Source: an uncultured Eubacteriales bacterium (GTDB lineage Bacteria; Bacillota; Clostridia; Lachnospirales; Lachnospiraceae). Taken from it: a DNA stretch of 64,000 nucleotides. Made by a program: the position numbers and the translations under genes. The DNA is taken from contig CASFID010000058.1 in NCBI GenBank assembly GCA_949294665.1, positions 31,557 to 95,556 of the forward strand, in the 5' to 3' direction. The notes under the pieces were generated by a model, which saw nothing but the letters and a program-made list of their open reading frames with translations, did no database searches and was not told the DNA's origin. This document shows, one piece after another, positions 52,266 to 63,000 of the stretch (the stretch's first letter is position 1; every line of letters starts with the position of its first letter).

Positions 52266-53006
52266 ATGAAGCGGATCGCAGTAGTAGAGGATGAACCCCT
52301 TATGCGTGAAGAACTGTCGCTGATGCTCAGAAAAGCGGGATATGAGACGACAGAGATCAGTGAATTTGATCATGTGACAAAGCAGCTGGAAGATATCTCG
52401 CCTGATCTTGTAGTGCTGGATCTCAATCTGCCGGGTGTAAGCGGATTTCAGATCTGCCGGGAGATCAAAGGAAGAAGTCCCTTTCCGGTACTCGTACTGA
52501 CATCCCGGGACCAGATGAAAGATGAACTTCACGCCCTTGAACTCGGGGCGGACGAGTATCTGACCAAACCGTGCCGCAGGGAGAGACTCCTCGCCCGGGT
52601 GTCCAATGTCCTGAAGCGCTATGAGGGCCGGGCGAACCTGCTGGAGGGGCCGGGCTTTCTGCTGGACCGTCAGACCTATACGCTGTATATCAACAACAGT
52701 TCGACTGTACTTCCGAAAAATCAGGGAAAACTGCTTGAGACATTTTTAGCCCGCAGCGACAGGACCGCCGCAAAAGAGGAACTGTGCACAGCGCTGTGGG
52801 GCACGACAGAGTTTATTGATGAGAATGCGCTGCAGGTCAATCTGACAAGACTGAAAAAGACGATGGCAGGGCTTGGCATGACGCAGAAGATCATACCGGT
52901 CCGCGGTGTGGGATATCGTCTGGAAAAGGAAGAGGGATCTAAGAAAGATCCCGGGGAGAATTGCGGGCAGGAAAATTCTGTCAGGGATGAGGAGGAGCTG
53001 AGATGA
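52266..53006 (+). CDS. OmpR-family response regulator, BceR-like
   Basis: A 246-residue regulator: receiver domain with VEDEP (~7), phosphoacceptor Asp in VVLDLNLPG (~51) and Lys in LTKPC (~100), then a winged-helix DNA-binding domain (~130-222) ending VRGVGYRLE. ATG 52266 is 11 bases after AGGAGG; a GTG at 52254 sits in that site. The start codon of the kinase gene lies within its stop. It should control the upstream transporter. Confidence 0.93.
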   Translation: MKRIAVVEDEPLMREELSLMLRKAGYETTEISEFDHVTKQLEDISPDLVVLDLNLPGVSGFQICREIKGRSPFPVLVLTSRDQMKDELHALELGADEYLTKPCRRERLLARVSNVLKRYEGRANLLEGPGFLLDRQTYTLYINNSSTVLPKNQGKLLETFLARSDRTAAKEELCTALWGTTEFIDENALQVNLTRLKKTMAGLGMTQKIIPVRGVGYRLEKEEGSKKDPGENCGQENSVRDEEELR

Positions 53007-54019
53007 GAAACAGACTGCTTTATCTGTCCCGGTATCTGCCATGGCTTGCCCTGCTGCTCGGGCTTGACGCAATGTCGGCGCTCCTGCTCTGGCTTTCCGA
53101 TGCGGAAGCCTTCGGCGTACTGGTCCCCGCGATCCTGATGGGGACTGTCCTGTTATTTCTCGTGGTCGCACTTGTACTGGATCACAGGGTGCAGAAGCGG
53201 AGAAACGCGTTCCGGGCATTTCTACACAATCCGGATCTTATCAATGAAGAAAAGATGCTCCGGGCAGTCAGCAGGTCTGAACGGGACTCTGTGAGACTTC
53301 TGGCAACTGTCCTGCGGGAAAAAGACGTTGCCTGCAGCAGGGCCAGAGGCGCGGCGGAGGATTATGAGGAATATGTGGAGGCGTGGGCGCATGAGACGAA
53401 GACGCCCTTGTCGCTTCTGACAATGGTGCTGGATAATCAGGGAGACGAGATCCCCGGACCGGCTGCTTTTAAGCTGGAGTGTGTCCGGAGCCGGTTCCAG
53501 GAGAATATCAGCCAGATTCTTTACTATGCCCGTTTAAAGAGCGGCAGAAAAGATTACCTGTTCGAATATGTGGATCTGAAGGAATGTATTGATGAGGTGC
53601 TTGAAGATTACAGTATGCTCCTCAGAGAGAAAGACTTCACAATTACCGTACAGGCGCCAGGCTGTTCTGTGTTTACGGACCGGAGAGGGATTGAATTCCT
53701 GATCGGACAGATCGTGAGCAATGCAGTGAAATACAGTGCCGGCGGGAGAGAGCAGCCGGAACTGAAAATCAGAGTGAGGCAGTCAGAGACAGAAGACGTG
53801 CTGCTCATATGTGACAACGGCATTGGGGTGAAAACATGTGATCTGCCCTATATCTTCGAGAAAGGATTTACGGGAGACTCATCGCACGCCGGTAAGAAAG
53901 CGACGGGGATGGGGCTGTATCTGTCAAAGAAAATGGCGGATGATCTGAATCTCGGACTGGAGGCCAGATCTGAATGGGGGAAAGGATTCGAGATGACGAT
54001 CCGGTTCCCGCGTCTTTGA
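53003..54019 (+). CDS. Sensor histidine kinase, BceS-like (intramembrane-sensing)
   Basis: A 338-residue kinase with two closely spaced membrane helices (~12-30, ~38-60) and almost no outer loop, the intramembrane-sensing layout of BceS. The H-box is AWAHETKTPLSLL (~133) and ATPase boxes are NAVKY, DNGIGV and GMGLYLSKKM. It likely receives the signal from the BceAB-like transporter. ATGA overlap with the regulator gene. Confidence 0.93.
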   Translation: MRNRLLYLSRYLPWLALLLGLDAMSALLLWLSDAEAFGVLVPAILMGTVLLFLVVALVLDHRVQKRRNAFRAFLHNPDLINEEKMLRAVSRSERDSVRLLATVLREKDVACSRARGAAEDYEEYVEAWAHETKTPLSLLTMVLDNQGDEIPGPAAFKLECVRSRFQENISQILYYARLKSGRKDYLFEYVDLKECIDEVLEDYSMLLREKDFTITVQAPGCSVFTDRRGIEFLIGQIVSNAVKYSAGGREQPELKIRVRQSETEDVLLICDNGIGVKTCDLPYIFEKGFTGDSSHAGKKATGMGLYLSKKMADDLNLGLEARSEWGKGFEMTIRFPRL

Positions 54020-54181
54020 GAAATGTTTCCATTTCAACCGGTTCATTTAAATTTTCGTTTTTCTCAGATTATGGAGCGGAGCCTGAAGCACAACCGTTCA
54101 TCTCAAAAAAGTATTTCCGTGTCTCATCTCCGCCCATTTTCGTACCATATATCATCGGAAGTCTCCCCGACAAACATGAAT
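54020..54181. other. Gap between convergent kinase and alarmone synthetase genes
   Basis: 162 bases, AT-rich. I see no supported gene, hairpin terminator or promoter. Short frames on both strands have no recognisable features. Confidence 0.5.
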
Positions 54182-54778
54182 TTATCCATTATTTTCACTG
54201 TACACTTCAAATGATTTCTCCATTTTCTCCAGTATTTCCGAATATTGAAGAAACGCACTCTTCATCTCTATCTCGTTAAACGGCTGGTTCTTATAGCAGA
54301 TCCGGTGTTCCATCGCAGCCCAGAAGTCCATGGATATTGTACGAAGCTGGATTTCGACAGGATAGTATTCCATACCGTCCATATAGTAGATCGGGACACC
54401 GATGATCATATGATAGCTGCGATAACCGTTTGGTTTTGGCGCAGATATGTAATCTTTCTCTTTGATCACAATAAGATCGGATTGTTTTCTTAAACATTCC
54501 ACAAGATGTCTGATATCTTTCTCAAAAAAACAGATCACACGCACTCCGGCAATGTCCTGCAGAAGCGTCTTGGCGTCCTGGACGCCCGTGGACGCATGCT
54601 TTTTCGCTAATTTATTTTCAATACTCCCTTTTTCTTTGATACGGTTCGTGATACTGTGGATCGGCTGGAAATCTTCGCTCTCATAGGTCGTATGGTTCAG
54701 GACTTTTAATCTGGTCAGGATCAGATTCATTGCATCCTGATACGGGTGGATCAGTGCATAATATTGTTCATCAGTCAT
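54182..54778 (-). CDS. Small alarmone synthetase, GTP pyrophosphokinase (YjbM/RelQ-like)
   Basis: A 198-residue single-domain (p)ppGpp synthetase. HSITNRIKEKGSIENKL, DIAGVRVICFF, KPNGYRSYHMI and PVEIQLRT with MDFWAAMEHRI match the RelA/SpoT synthetase motifs. No hydrolase, TGS or ACT domain is present, so it makes alarmone only. GGGAG precedes ATG 54778. Single gene, divergent from the Crp/Fnr gene. Confidence 0.93.
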   Translation of the reverse strand: MTDEQYYALIHPYQDAMNLILTRLKVLNHTTYESEDFQPIHSITNRIKEKGSIENKLAKKHASTGVQDAKTLLQDIAGVRVICFFEKDIRHLVECLRKQSDLIVIKEKDYISAPKPNGYRSYHMIIGVPIYYMDGMEYYPVEIQLRTISMDFWAAMEHRICYKNQPFNEIEMKSAFLQYSEILEKMEKSFEVYSENNG

Positions 54779-55052
54779 TTTGATATACTCCCTTCAACAA
54801 CGAATAGCTTATTGCTAAAATGTGACAAAAGTGTGACGATAAAATTATGATTTGATAATAAAATATTAAAAAATAAAAGCGTAGAAGACTCCAGATTTTT
54901 CATCACCCGGAAGATAACTGTTTACGACTGATGTAAGTTTGTTGATAACCGTATTTTTGGCGTTTTTTCAGTATGCTCGAAAGTGGCTTTTTTCTTTTTA
55001 GAAAACGTGGTAAGATGGAGAAGAAATGAATATAAACACTGACAATTTTATA
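54779..55052. other. AT-rich spacer between alarmone synthetase and nuclease remnant
   Basis: Contains TGTGAC twice (near 54821 and 54833) and T-runs. TGGTAAGAT near 55008 could be an extended -10 box on the plus strand. No gene or structured RNA is supported. Confidence 0.4.
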
Positions 55053-55243
55053 ATGCTTCCCACCGTGGATTTCTGTTTTAAGGAACTGATAAGAATCCTA
55101 AAGTGCGGAAACTGTCCGCTCAGGACCAAAATGAGGGTGGCATTATCCGCTGGATGCGATTCCTCGGCGGCAAGAGGCGAGAGGAGTTTGAGGATATGGC
55201 AAAGGAGTTGGCGGATGAATGGGTGCGGGACAATGAAGACTGA
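55053..55243 (+). pseudogene. Remnant of an Rpn-type PD-(D/E)XK nuclease/transposase gene
   Basis: One frame gives IMLPTVDFCFKELI, resembling the N-terminus of Rpn (PD-(D/E)XK transposase-like) proteins. After a frameshift near 55090 another frame gives NPKVRK, then GGIIRWMRFLGGKRREEFEDMAKELADEW to a TGA at 55241, resembling their C-terminus. Over 200 central residues are missing. It is an eroded fragment and explains why the frame of the next gene seems to begin too early. Confidence 0.55.
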
Positions 55244-55892
55244 TTTATTTAAAAATGCTTTCCCTTTCTGGGAGAGTCTGACAGAAGCTCAGAGAACGGA
55301 GATAGTAAATAATACAACAAGAAATCTATGTGAGAAAAGGACCCGGCTTCATTTCGGAGGAGGAGAATGTGCGGGTGTGCAGATCATCGGCTCGGGGAGG
55401 GCCCGTGTATTTATCACATCGCCGGGCGGCGGGGATATTACACTGTTCCGGCTGCTGGACGGAGACGTGTGTATACTGAGTGCGGCGTGCATGCTCAGCG
55501 GCATGGATATCGAGCTTGATATGGAGATGGAGACGGACTGCGAGATTTATACGATCCCGAAGAAAGTGTACCGGAAGCTGTATGATGAGATCGGGGCGGT
55601 GAAAGACTATACGATGGAGATGATCTCAGAGAAGTTTTCGGATATCATGTGGCTGTTCAATCAGTTCGTATTCTCCAATGTGGCGTCAAGGATCGCGGCA
55701 TCGCTTCTGGAACACAGAGCCATCGAAGGAGGAGATGAGTTCAGGATCACCCATGAGGATATTGCGAAAGACGCCGGGACAGCGAGAGAAGTCGTGACAA
55801 GGATCCTGAAGCAGTTTCAGACGGACGGACTCGTGAAGCTGACCAGAGGAAAAGTTACTATTATTGATGCAGGGAAGTTGGGAAAGATATAA
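55233..55892 (+). CDS. Crp/Fnr family transcriptional regulator
   Basis: A 219-residue regulator: cyclic-nucleotide-binding-like domain (~15-125, with LFRLLDGDVCILSAACML) and a C-terminal HTH (~150-215, ITHEDIAKDAGTAREVVTRILKQF). No four-Cys iron-sulfur motif as in Fnr. ATG 55233 (MKTDLFKNAF) is chosen by homology to family length; the upstream part of the frame is the nuclease remnant. The ribosome site is poor, so the start is not certain. It probably controls thioredoxin downstream. Confidence 0.84.
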   Translation: MKTDLFKNAFPFWESLTEAQRTEIVNNTTRNLCEKRTRLHFGGGECAGVQIIGSGRARVFITSPGGGDITLFRLLDGDVCILSAACMLSGMDIELDMEMETDCEIYTIPKKVYRKLYDEIGAVKDYTMEMISEKFSDIMWLFNQFVFSNVASRIAASLLEHRAIEGGDEFRITHEDIAKDAGTAREVVTRILKQFQTDGLVKLTRGKVTIIDAGKLGKI

Positions 55893-55925
55893 GAAATGTG
55901 ATTTTGTCACTGAAAAGTCATAAGA

Positions 55926-55939
55926 TTGTGGTATACTAA
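55926..55939 (+). promoter_or_regulatory. Extended -10 promoter of trxA
   Basis: TGG-TATACT (about 55929-55937) is an extended -10 box, roughly 60 bases before the trxA start. The -35 region is poor, which suits an activator-dependent promoter. Confidence 0.45.
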
Positions 55940-55995
55940 GACTATAAAATGATAAAAAATATAAATTCAGAGGATTCATAAGGAGGATTATAAAG

Positions 55996-56304
55996 ATGGC
56001 AGTTGTAAAGTTGACAACAGAGAATTTTGACCAGGAAGTGCTTCAGGCAGGGCAGACAGTGCTCGTTGATTTCTATGCAGACTGGTGCGGACCGTGCAAG
56101 ATGATGGGACCGGTTGTTGAAGAGCTTGCAGGAGAAGAGGCAGGAGTGAAAGTATGCAAGATCAATATCGACGAAGAGATGGCAGTAGCGCAGAAATACG
56201 GCGTTATGAGCATCCCTACATTCATTGCATTTAAAAATGGAGAAATCGCAGGAAAGCAGGTAGGCGCGGTGCCGAAGAGCAAACTGCAGGATATGATCCG
56301 ATAG
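55996..56304 (+). CDS. trxA: Thioredoxin
   Basis: A 102-residue thioredoxin with the redox motif WCGPCKM (~30) and the cis-proline segment MSIPTFIAF. It reduces protein disulfides with electrons from thioredoxin reductase. AAGGAGG precedes ATG 55996. Length and motifs are standard. Confidence 0.97.
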   Translation: MAVVKLTTENFDQEVLQAGQTVLVDFYADWCGPCKMMGPVVEELAGEEAGVKVCKINIDEEMAVAQKYGVMSIPTFIAFKNGEIAGKQVGAVPKSKLQDMIR

Positions 56305-56340
56305 AAAATACGGGGATCAGAAAGAGAAAACAGTGATTAC

Positions 56341-56385
56341 AAAAACTCTGTACAGATGGAAGAAACCACCTGATACAGAGTTTTT
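56341..56385 (+). terminator. Rho-independent terminator after trxA
   Basis: AAAAACTCTGTA (56341-56352) pairs with TACAGAGTTTTT (56374-56385), the T-run being part of the right arm. Confidence 0.88.
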
Positions 56386-56416
56386 ATTTGTAAGTGCGTC
56401 AAGCCGAAGTTCGGGC

Positions 56417-56445
56417 CTGACAGGAAACAGGCGGTGTGATATAAT
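56417..56445 (+). promoter_or_regulatory. Promoter of the addBA operon
   Basis: CTGACA at 56417-56422 and TATAAT at 56440-56445 with a 17-base spacer; TGA before the -10 box adds an extended element. It leaves a leader of about 140 bases before addB with no clear structure. Confidence 0.7.
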
Positions 56446-56587
56446 CACTGGTAAACGAATCCGGGAAGAAGATCATTCAGACACTCGAAGAAGATGAGGA
56501 TTTTTAAAGAGCGAAACGGATCGAAAATCCTGCTGATCGTCAGTATGCTCATCAGATCAGGGCGAAAGTTGAACAAGGAGGGAATCT

Positions 56588-59500
56588 ATGTCACTACAGT
56601 TTATATTTGGCAACTCGGGCAGCGGAAAATCTCACCGTCTGTACCAGAGTGTGATCGAGCAGTCCATCCTGCATCCGGAGAAGAATTATCTTGTCCTTGT
56701 GCCGGAGCAGTTTACGATGCAGACACAGAAGGATCTGTGCCTGATGCATCCCCGGGGCGGAATCATGAACATCGATGTCCTGAGTTTCGGACGCCTTGCC
56801 CACAGAGTGTTTGAGGAGGTAGGACAGGACAACAGGCCGGTGCTGGACGATGAGGGAAAGAATCTTATCCTGAGAAAGATCGCGGGCAGCTACGAGGATG
56901 AGTTGTCTGTACTAAAAGGGAATCTTAAAAAACAGGGCTATATCAGTGAGATAAAATCTGTTATTTCAGAATTTACTCAGTATGGCGTGGATCTCGGACG
57001 TCTGGATGAGTTTATGGAGAGTGTGGACCCGAACAGCTACCTTTACTATAAACTGAAGGATATCAGAAAAGTTTATGAAGGATTCGAGGAGTATCTGAGT
57101 GAAAGATATATCACGAAAGAAGAGATGCTGGATGTATTAAGCGACGCTGTTCCCAGATCAGCGATCCTTAAGGGAAGCGTCGTGGCAATGGACGGTTTTA
57201 CCGGATTTACTCCGGTGCAGGATCGTCTCATCGGCGAACTGTTGAAAGTGTGCGATAAGGTGATGATAACAGTGGAGATGGACGAGCGGGAGGATCCTTT
57301 TGTGTACCGTCATCCGTACCAGCTTTTTGCTCTGAGCAAACAGATGGTGACGTCGCTTGTGAAGATCGCTCTTGATACGGGGACAGAGACGGAAGAGCCG
57401 GTCTGTCTGTACGGGAACCCTCCGAAGCGCTTTGAACATAATCCGGAGATGGCATTCCTGGAATCAGAACTGTTCCGCTATTCCCGGCGCCAGTACAGAG
57501 TCGGGGCCGCGCAGGAAACGGCCGGGAGGGAACGGGAAGATATACGGCCGGATAAACGGGATGATATACGGGAGACGGGGGCAATCTCCCTCCATGAAGC
57601 GCACAGCCCGCGCTCGGAGGCGATGTATGTGGCGGAGGGCATCCGCCATCTTGTGAGAGAAAAAGGATATCATTACCGGGATATCGCTGTGATCACCGCA
57701 GATATGGATATTTATGCGGACGCGCTGGAAAAAGCGTGCGATATATTTGGAATACCGGTATTTATGGATCACAAGAAGAGCATCCTGCTCAATGCCTTTG
57801 TAGAGTATCTGCGCAGCCTCCTCGCAATGGCAGAACAGAATTTTACTTATGAGAGCGTGTTCCGGTTTTTGAGGACGGGCATGTGCGGATTTACGGACGA
57901 TGAGACGGACAGGCTGGAAAACTACTGCCTCGCTCTCGGCATCAAAGGGTACAGAAGGTGGCAGCAGGCGTGGGTAAGGCGCACGGCTGAGACGGGGGAA
58001 GAGGAACTTGCAGAGTTGAATCATCTGCGCGTCCGGTTTGTGGAGAAGATCCAGGATCTTGTGTATATCCTGAAACAGCGCAGTAAAACCGTGCGCGATG
58101 TGACGCTTGCCGTCTATAATTTTATATATTCCGAGAAGATGCAGGAGAAGCTCGCCCTGATGGAGCAGAAGTTCCAGGCGGAAGGAGAACTGGCGCTGGC
58201 AAAGGAGTACGCGCAGGTCTATCGTATCGTAATGGAACTGTTTGATAAATTTGCAGAGCTTCTGGGCGATGAGAAGATATCCCTTAAAGAGTATTGTGAT
58301 CTTCTGGACGCAGGACTTGAGGAGGCGAAGGTAGGCGTGATCCCGCCGAGTCTCGATCAGGTAGTTATCGGAGATATGGAGAGGACAAGGATCCGAAATA
58401 TAAAGGCGCTCTTCTTCGTTGGGGCAAATGACACTCTTCTCCCGGGAAATGCCGGGACGAGAGGACTTCTTTCCGAGCGGGACAGGGAACAGTTCCAGAG
58501 GGAAGAGATCCGGCTGTCGCCGGGACCGAAGGAAGAGGCATATACGCAGAAGTTCTATCTCTATATGAACCTGACGAAGCCTTCCGAATATTTGTTTCTT
58601 TCCTGGTCAAAGGTCTCAGGAGACGGAAAGAGTCTGAGGCCGGCCTACCTGATATCGGATATCAGACGTCTCTTTCCGGATCTGCGGACAATTGATGAAG
58701 AAAAGAGAAATATGCAGGATTCCGAGATTACAAGGAAGACGGGGATCTTAAAAGCTGCGGCAGGAGTCCGGGACCGTCGCCTCGGCGTGAGCGACGAATG
58801 GAAAGAACTCTATACGTGGCTGAAGAGGGACGGGAAGAGTGCGGATGCCGTAGAGCAGATACTACGGGCGGGATTCTTAAAAAGAGAATATCCCATGCTG
58901 GACAGAGAAAAGACAGAGGAACTTTATCCTGAGAGACAGCGGGTGAGCGTGACCAGACTTGAGCAGTTCGCATCCTGTGCCTATGCACATTTCCTGAGTT
59001 ATGGGCTGCGGCTGTCCGACCGGGAAGAATACGGGTTTGAGGCGATAGATCTGGGCAATATCGCCCATCAGTCTCTGGAGCGGTTTTCGCGGAAGGTAGA
59101 CAGAGAACATCTGAAATGGGTGGAACTATCTGAGGAAAAAAGAGATGAGCTTATCGAGGAAAGTGTTGAGGAGAGTGTGATCGATTACGGTAATACAGTC
59201 CTTTTCAGCTCCGCGCGGAACGAATATATGATCGGCCGGATCAAACGGATGATCAGAAGATCAGTGTGGGCGCTTACGAAGCAGCTTGCCGGGGGAGATT
59301 TTGTCCCGGGCGGGTATGAACTTAAATTCGCAGGAGGCAAGATCGACCGGATCGATCTGTGCACGGATGAAGACTGTGTATATGTCAAGGTGACGGACTA
59401 CAAGACAGGAATGAAAAGCTTAGATATCACAGCTCTGTATCACGGTCTGCAGATGCAGCTTCCCGTCTATCTTAACGCGGCGATCGATGTGGAGAAGCGG

Positions 59501-60028
59501 AAGTTCCCGGACAAGGAAGTCATACCGGCCGGCATATTCTACTACCGTATACAGGATCCTATAGTAGACAGGAAGGAAAGCGACGAGGAGGTGGAAAAGA
59601 GTCTCCTGAAAGAACTGAAACTGGACGGACTTGTAAACGGCGACGAGACCGTTCTGTCACATCTGGAGAAAGACCTGCAAGGGGCCTCGCTCCTTATTCC
59701 GGTCGGAAAGAATAAAGATGGTTCTTTAAGTAAGCATTCCCATGCGCTTCCGGGCGAAACCTTTGAGGCTGTCCTGGACTACGCGAGAGAGAAAGAGAAC
59801 AGGATGAAAGAGGAAATGTATGAGGGGGAGGCAAAAGCCGCGCCGTATGAACTGGATGGGGCAACAGGGTGCGATTACTGTGCGTACAGAGATATCTGCG
59901 GGTTTGATATCAGACTTGACGGGTGCGGATATCGCAGACTTGAGAAATACTCTATGGAAGATGCAGTAGCGAAAATGCTGCAGAACGGGAAAGGAGAGCC
60001 GGGCGATGAGCGTAAAATGGACAAGTGA
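56588..60028 (+). CDS. addB: ATP-dependent helicase/nuclease subunit B
   Basis: A 1146-residue AddB subunit of the AddAB recombination complex that processes double-strand breaks. The P-loop GNSGSGKSH is at the N-terminus. The C-terminal RecB-like nuclease has TDYKTG (~940) and an iron-sulfur cluster formed by one Cys near CAYAHFLSYG (~795) and CDYCAYRDICGF (~1098). AAGGAGGG precedes ATG 56588. It overlaps addA by 23 bases. Confidence 0.96.
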   Translation: MSLQFIFGNSGSGKSHRLYQSVIEQSILHPEKNYLVLVPEQFTMQTQKDLCLMHPRGGIMNIDVLSFGRLAHRVFEEVGQDNRPVLDDEGKNLILRKIAGSYEDELSVLKGNLKKQGYISEIKSVISEFTQYGVDLGRLDEFMESVDPNSYLYYKLKDIRKVYEGFEEYLSERYITKEEMLDVLSDAVPRSAILKGSVVAMDGFTGFTPVQDRLIGELLKVCDKVMITVEMDEREDPFVYRHPYQLFALSKQMVTSLVKIALDTGTETEEPVCLYGNPPKRFEHNPEMAFLESELFRYSRRQYRVGAAQETAGREREDIRPDKRDDIRETGAISLHEAHSPRSEAMYVAEGIRHLVREKGYHYRDIAVITADMDIYADALEKACDIFGIPVFMDHKKSILLNAFVEYLRSLLAMAEQNFTYESVFRFLRTGMCGFTDDETDRLENYCLALGIKGYRRWQQAWVRRTAETGEEELAELNHLRVRFVEKIQDLVYILKQRSKTVRDVTLAVYNFIYSEKMQEKLALMEQKFQAEGELALAKEYAQVYRIVMELFDKFAELLGDEKISLKEYCDLLDAGLEEAKVGVIPPSLDQVVIGDMERTRIRNIKALFFVGANDTLLPGNAGTRGLLSERDREQFQREEIRLSPGPKEEAYTQKFYLYMNLTKPSEYLFLSWSKVSGDGKSLRPAYLISDIRRLFPDLRTIDEEKRNMQDSEITRKTGILKAAAGVRDRRLGVSDEWKELYTWLKRDGKSADAVEQILRAGFLKREYPMLDREKTEELYPERQRVSVTRLEQFASCAYAHFLSYGLRLSDREEYGFEAIDLGNIAHQSLERFSRKVDREHLKWVELSEEKRDELIEESVEESVIDYGNTVLFSSARNEYMIGRIKRMIRRSVWALTKQLAGGDFVPGGYELKFAGGKIDRIDLCTDEDCVYVKVTDYKTGMKSLDITALYHGLQMQLPVYLNAAIDVEKRKFPDKEVIPAGIFYYRIQDPIVDRKESDEEVEKSLLKELKLDGLVNGDETVLSHLEKDLQGASLLIPVGKNKDGSLSKHSHALPGETFEAVLDYAREKENRMKEEMYEGEAKAAPYELDGATGCDYCAYRDICGFDIRLDGCGYRRLEKYSMEDAVAKMLQNGKGEPGDERKMDK

Positions 60029-63000
60029 ACAGCAGAGAGTCATTGATCTGCGCGGATGTAATATACTGGTATCCGCTGCGGCCGGTTCAGGCAAGACCGC
60101 AGTGCTTGTGGAGCGCATCGTCAAACGGCTTACCGGGGGAGAACATCCGACAGATGTGGACAAACTCCTTATCGTAACATATACAGAGGCGGCGGCATCC
60201 GAGATGAAAGAGCGTATCAGCGCCGCCATTGAGCAGAAACTTGAAGAGCGGCCCGGGGACAGTCATCTGGAACGCCAGTCAACGCTTGTACACAGCGCCC
60301 AGATTACTACGATACACAGTTTCTGCCTGTCCGTCATCCGAGATCATTTTCATGTGATAGGGATCGATCCCTCTTTTCGTGTAGCAGAAGACGGAGAACT
60401 TAAGCTGCTTAAGCAAGATGTCCTGGATGAACTGCTGGAGAGCAGATATGCCGCGGGCGGAGAGGAATTTCCCTCCTTTGTGGAGCGTTTCGGGACGGGG
60501 AAGAATGACCGGAAGATCGAGGGGATCATCCTGAAACTCTATGAGTATTCCCGCAGTTATCCCCAGCCGGATAAGTGGCTCGATGAATGTGTGAAAATAT
60601 ATGAGACTCCGGATCTTGAAGACCGCGCGAGAAAGAGGATATCCGTCCGCATTGCAGATATCTGCCGGGTGTTGAATCGGGGATTGCACATATGCGAGGC
60701 GCCGGACGGTCCCTACATGTACGCGGATATGCTTGAATCGGACTTGAGCGAGATGCAGAGATTAGAGGAGGCGGGATCCTTTGACGAGATGTATGATGCC
60801 GCCGGGAACGTCAAATGGAAGAGACTGTCTTCCAAGAAGGATGATACGGTGTCTCCCGGGAAAAGGGAACAGGTCAGAAAGCTCCGCAAACAGGCAAAGG
60901 ATCTCTTTGACAGTCTCAGAGAAAGCTGCCTCTATGCGCCCAGCGATGTCTGGAAAAAAGACATGAGAGACGCCGGGGGATCCATGGCGGTCCTGGCGGA
61001 TCTTGTGAAAGAATTCTCCACTGCATTCTCGGAGAAAAAGAGACTGCGCAATATGATAGATTTTAACGATATGGAACAGTTTGCGCTGTCGATCCTCACA
61101 GAAGAAAGAGACGGGCGACTTGTCCCGACTGCAGTTGCGCGGGAGTATCAGGAACAGTTCGAGGAAGTGATGATAGACGAGTATCAGGACAGCAATCTTG
61201 TGCAGGAGACGATCCTGACCAGCGTGTCGAAAGTCACTGCCGGGACCGGAAATATCTTCATGGTGGGAGATGTGAAGCAGAGTATCTACAGCTTTCGTCT
61301 TTCCCGGCCGGAGCTTTTTATGGAGAAATATAATACTTACAGTCTGGACGGCGGAGGCGGACAGCGGATCGACCTGCACAGAAATTTCCGCAGCCGTCCC
61401 GAGGTATTGGACAGTGTGAATGATATTTTCAGGCAGATCATGAAAAAGGATCTGGACGGGATAGAGTACGATGATACTGCGGCTCTGTATCCCGGAGCTT
61501 CCTTTCCTCCTCTCCCGGCGGGGCAAGAGAACATATGCCGCACAGAACTGCTCCTCCTCGGAGATGACCGGTTGAAAGGAGAGGCGAAGAAAAGAGCCGA
61601 GGCCGAGATGATAGCGGACCGTATTCAGGAGCTTATCCGCGACGGGATCGTCTTTGATAAAGATACAGACGGGTATCGAAAGGTTCATTACAGAGATATC
61701 GTTATCCTTACAAGGAGTATCCGCGGCTGGGCGGAGATCTGTTCCCAGGTCCTGGCGGAGGCGGGGATACCGGCGTATTCAGTGAGCAGGGAAGGGTATT
61801 TTGAGACATATGAGGTGAGCATTCTTCTGGATTATCTGAAGATACTGGATAATGCAAGGCAGGATCTGCCTCTGGCGGCTGTCCTGACGTCCCCGTTTGG
61901 CGGTCTTGACACGCGGGAACTGGCAGATATCCGCATTGCATATCCTAACCTTCCTTTTTATGAGGCGGCGTCATCCTATGCCGGGGAGAAGAAAGACGCC
62001 CTTGGTATGAAGCTGAGCGGATTCTTTGATCAGGCCGCATATTTTCGGGTGAGAGTGCCGTTTACTCCTATCCATGATCTGCTCGCACAGATCATCGAAT
62101 CAACGGGATACGGCGTCTATATCACCGCCATGCCGGGCGGCGCTCAGCGCATTGCCAATATTGAAATGCTCGTAGAGCGCGCGGCTGCCTTTGAGGGGAC
62201 CAGCTATAAAGGATTGTTCAACTTTGTCAGGTATATCGAACAGCTGAAGAAATATGATGTGGACTACGGTGAGGCAGGACTGATGGACGAGCAGTCGGAT
62301 ACGGTACGCATTATGAGCATTCATAAGAGCAAAGGCCTGGAATTCCCCATTGTCTTTGCGGCAGGTCTGGGGAAACAGTTTAACACCCAGGATACGAAAG
62401 GAAGCGTGCTTTTGCATCCGGAATGGGGAGTCGGTCTGGACACGGTTGATCTCAGGAGGCGGACGAAAGCCCCCACATTTCTAAAGAAAATGATACGGGA
62501 GACAACGGTGCTGGAAAATCTTGCGGAGGAGATGAGAGTTCTGTATGTTGCGCTTACCCGTGCAAAAGAAAAGCTGATCATGACCGGGACCGTGAGATCA
62601 TCTGCGCTTCCGGGAAACGGAAGCGGGGAGGTGTTCCGCGCAGAAGGAGCAAGAAATTATCTTGACTGGATACTGCCATGCCTTGTAGAAGAAGACACCG
62701 GAGAACTAAGACAGGACGCACCGGTGGACGTTCACCTTGTGGGAGACGGCGATCTGTTTATGCGCAGTGCCCGCGAAAGCGCAGAGTCTCTGGCCCTTGC
62801 CGTTCTGGACAGGTGGGATACGGCAAAAGTCTATGCACCCGGATTCAGGGAAAAGCTCGAAGAACAGATGGATTATATCTATCCCTTTGAAGATGAAGGC
62901 AGGATGAAACTTAAATTCACTGTATCAGAGCTGAAAAAGCGGTCCTATCTGGCAGAAGAAGCGGGAGAAGAGATGTATGAAGAACCGGAGGTCGTCCCTC

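Noticed and set aside
55026-55232. A 69-residue N-terminal extension of the Crp/Fnr protein
   Set aside because: It does not resemble the family, and pieces of it match an eroded nuclease gene in two frames.
60762-61688. A 308-codon minus-strand frame inside addA
   Set aside because: Antisense to conserved helicase motifs and lacking a ribosome site.
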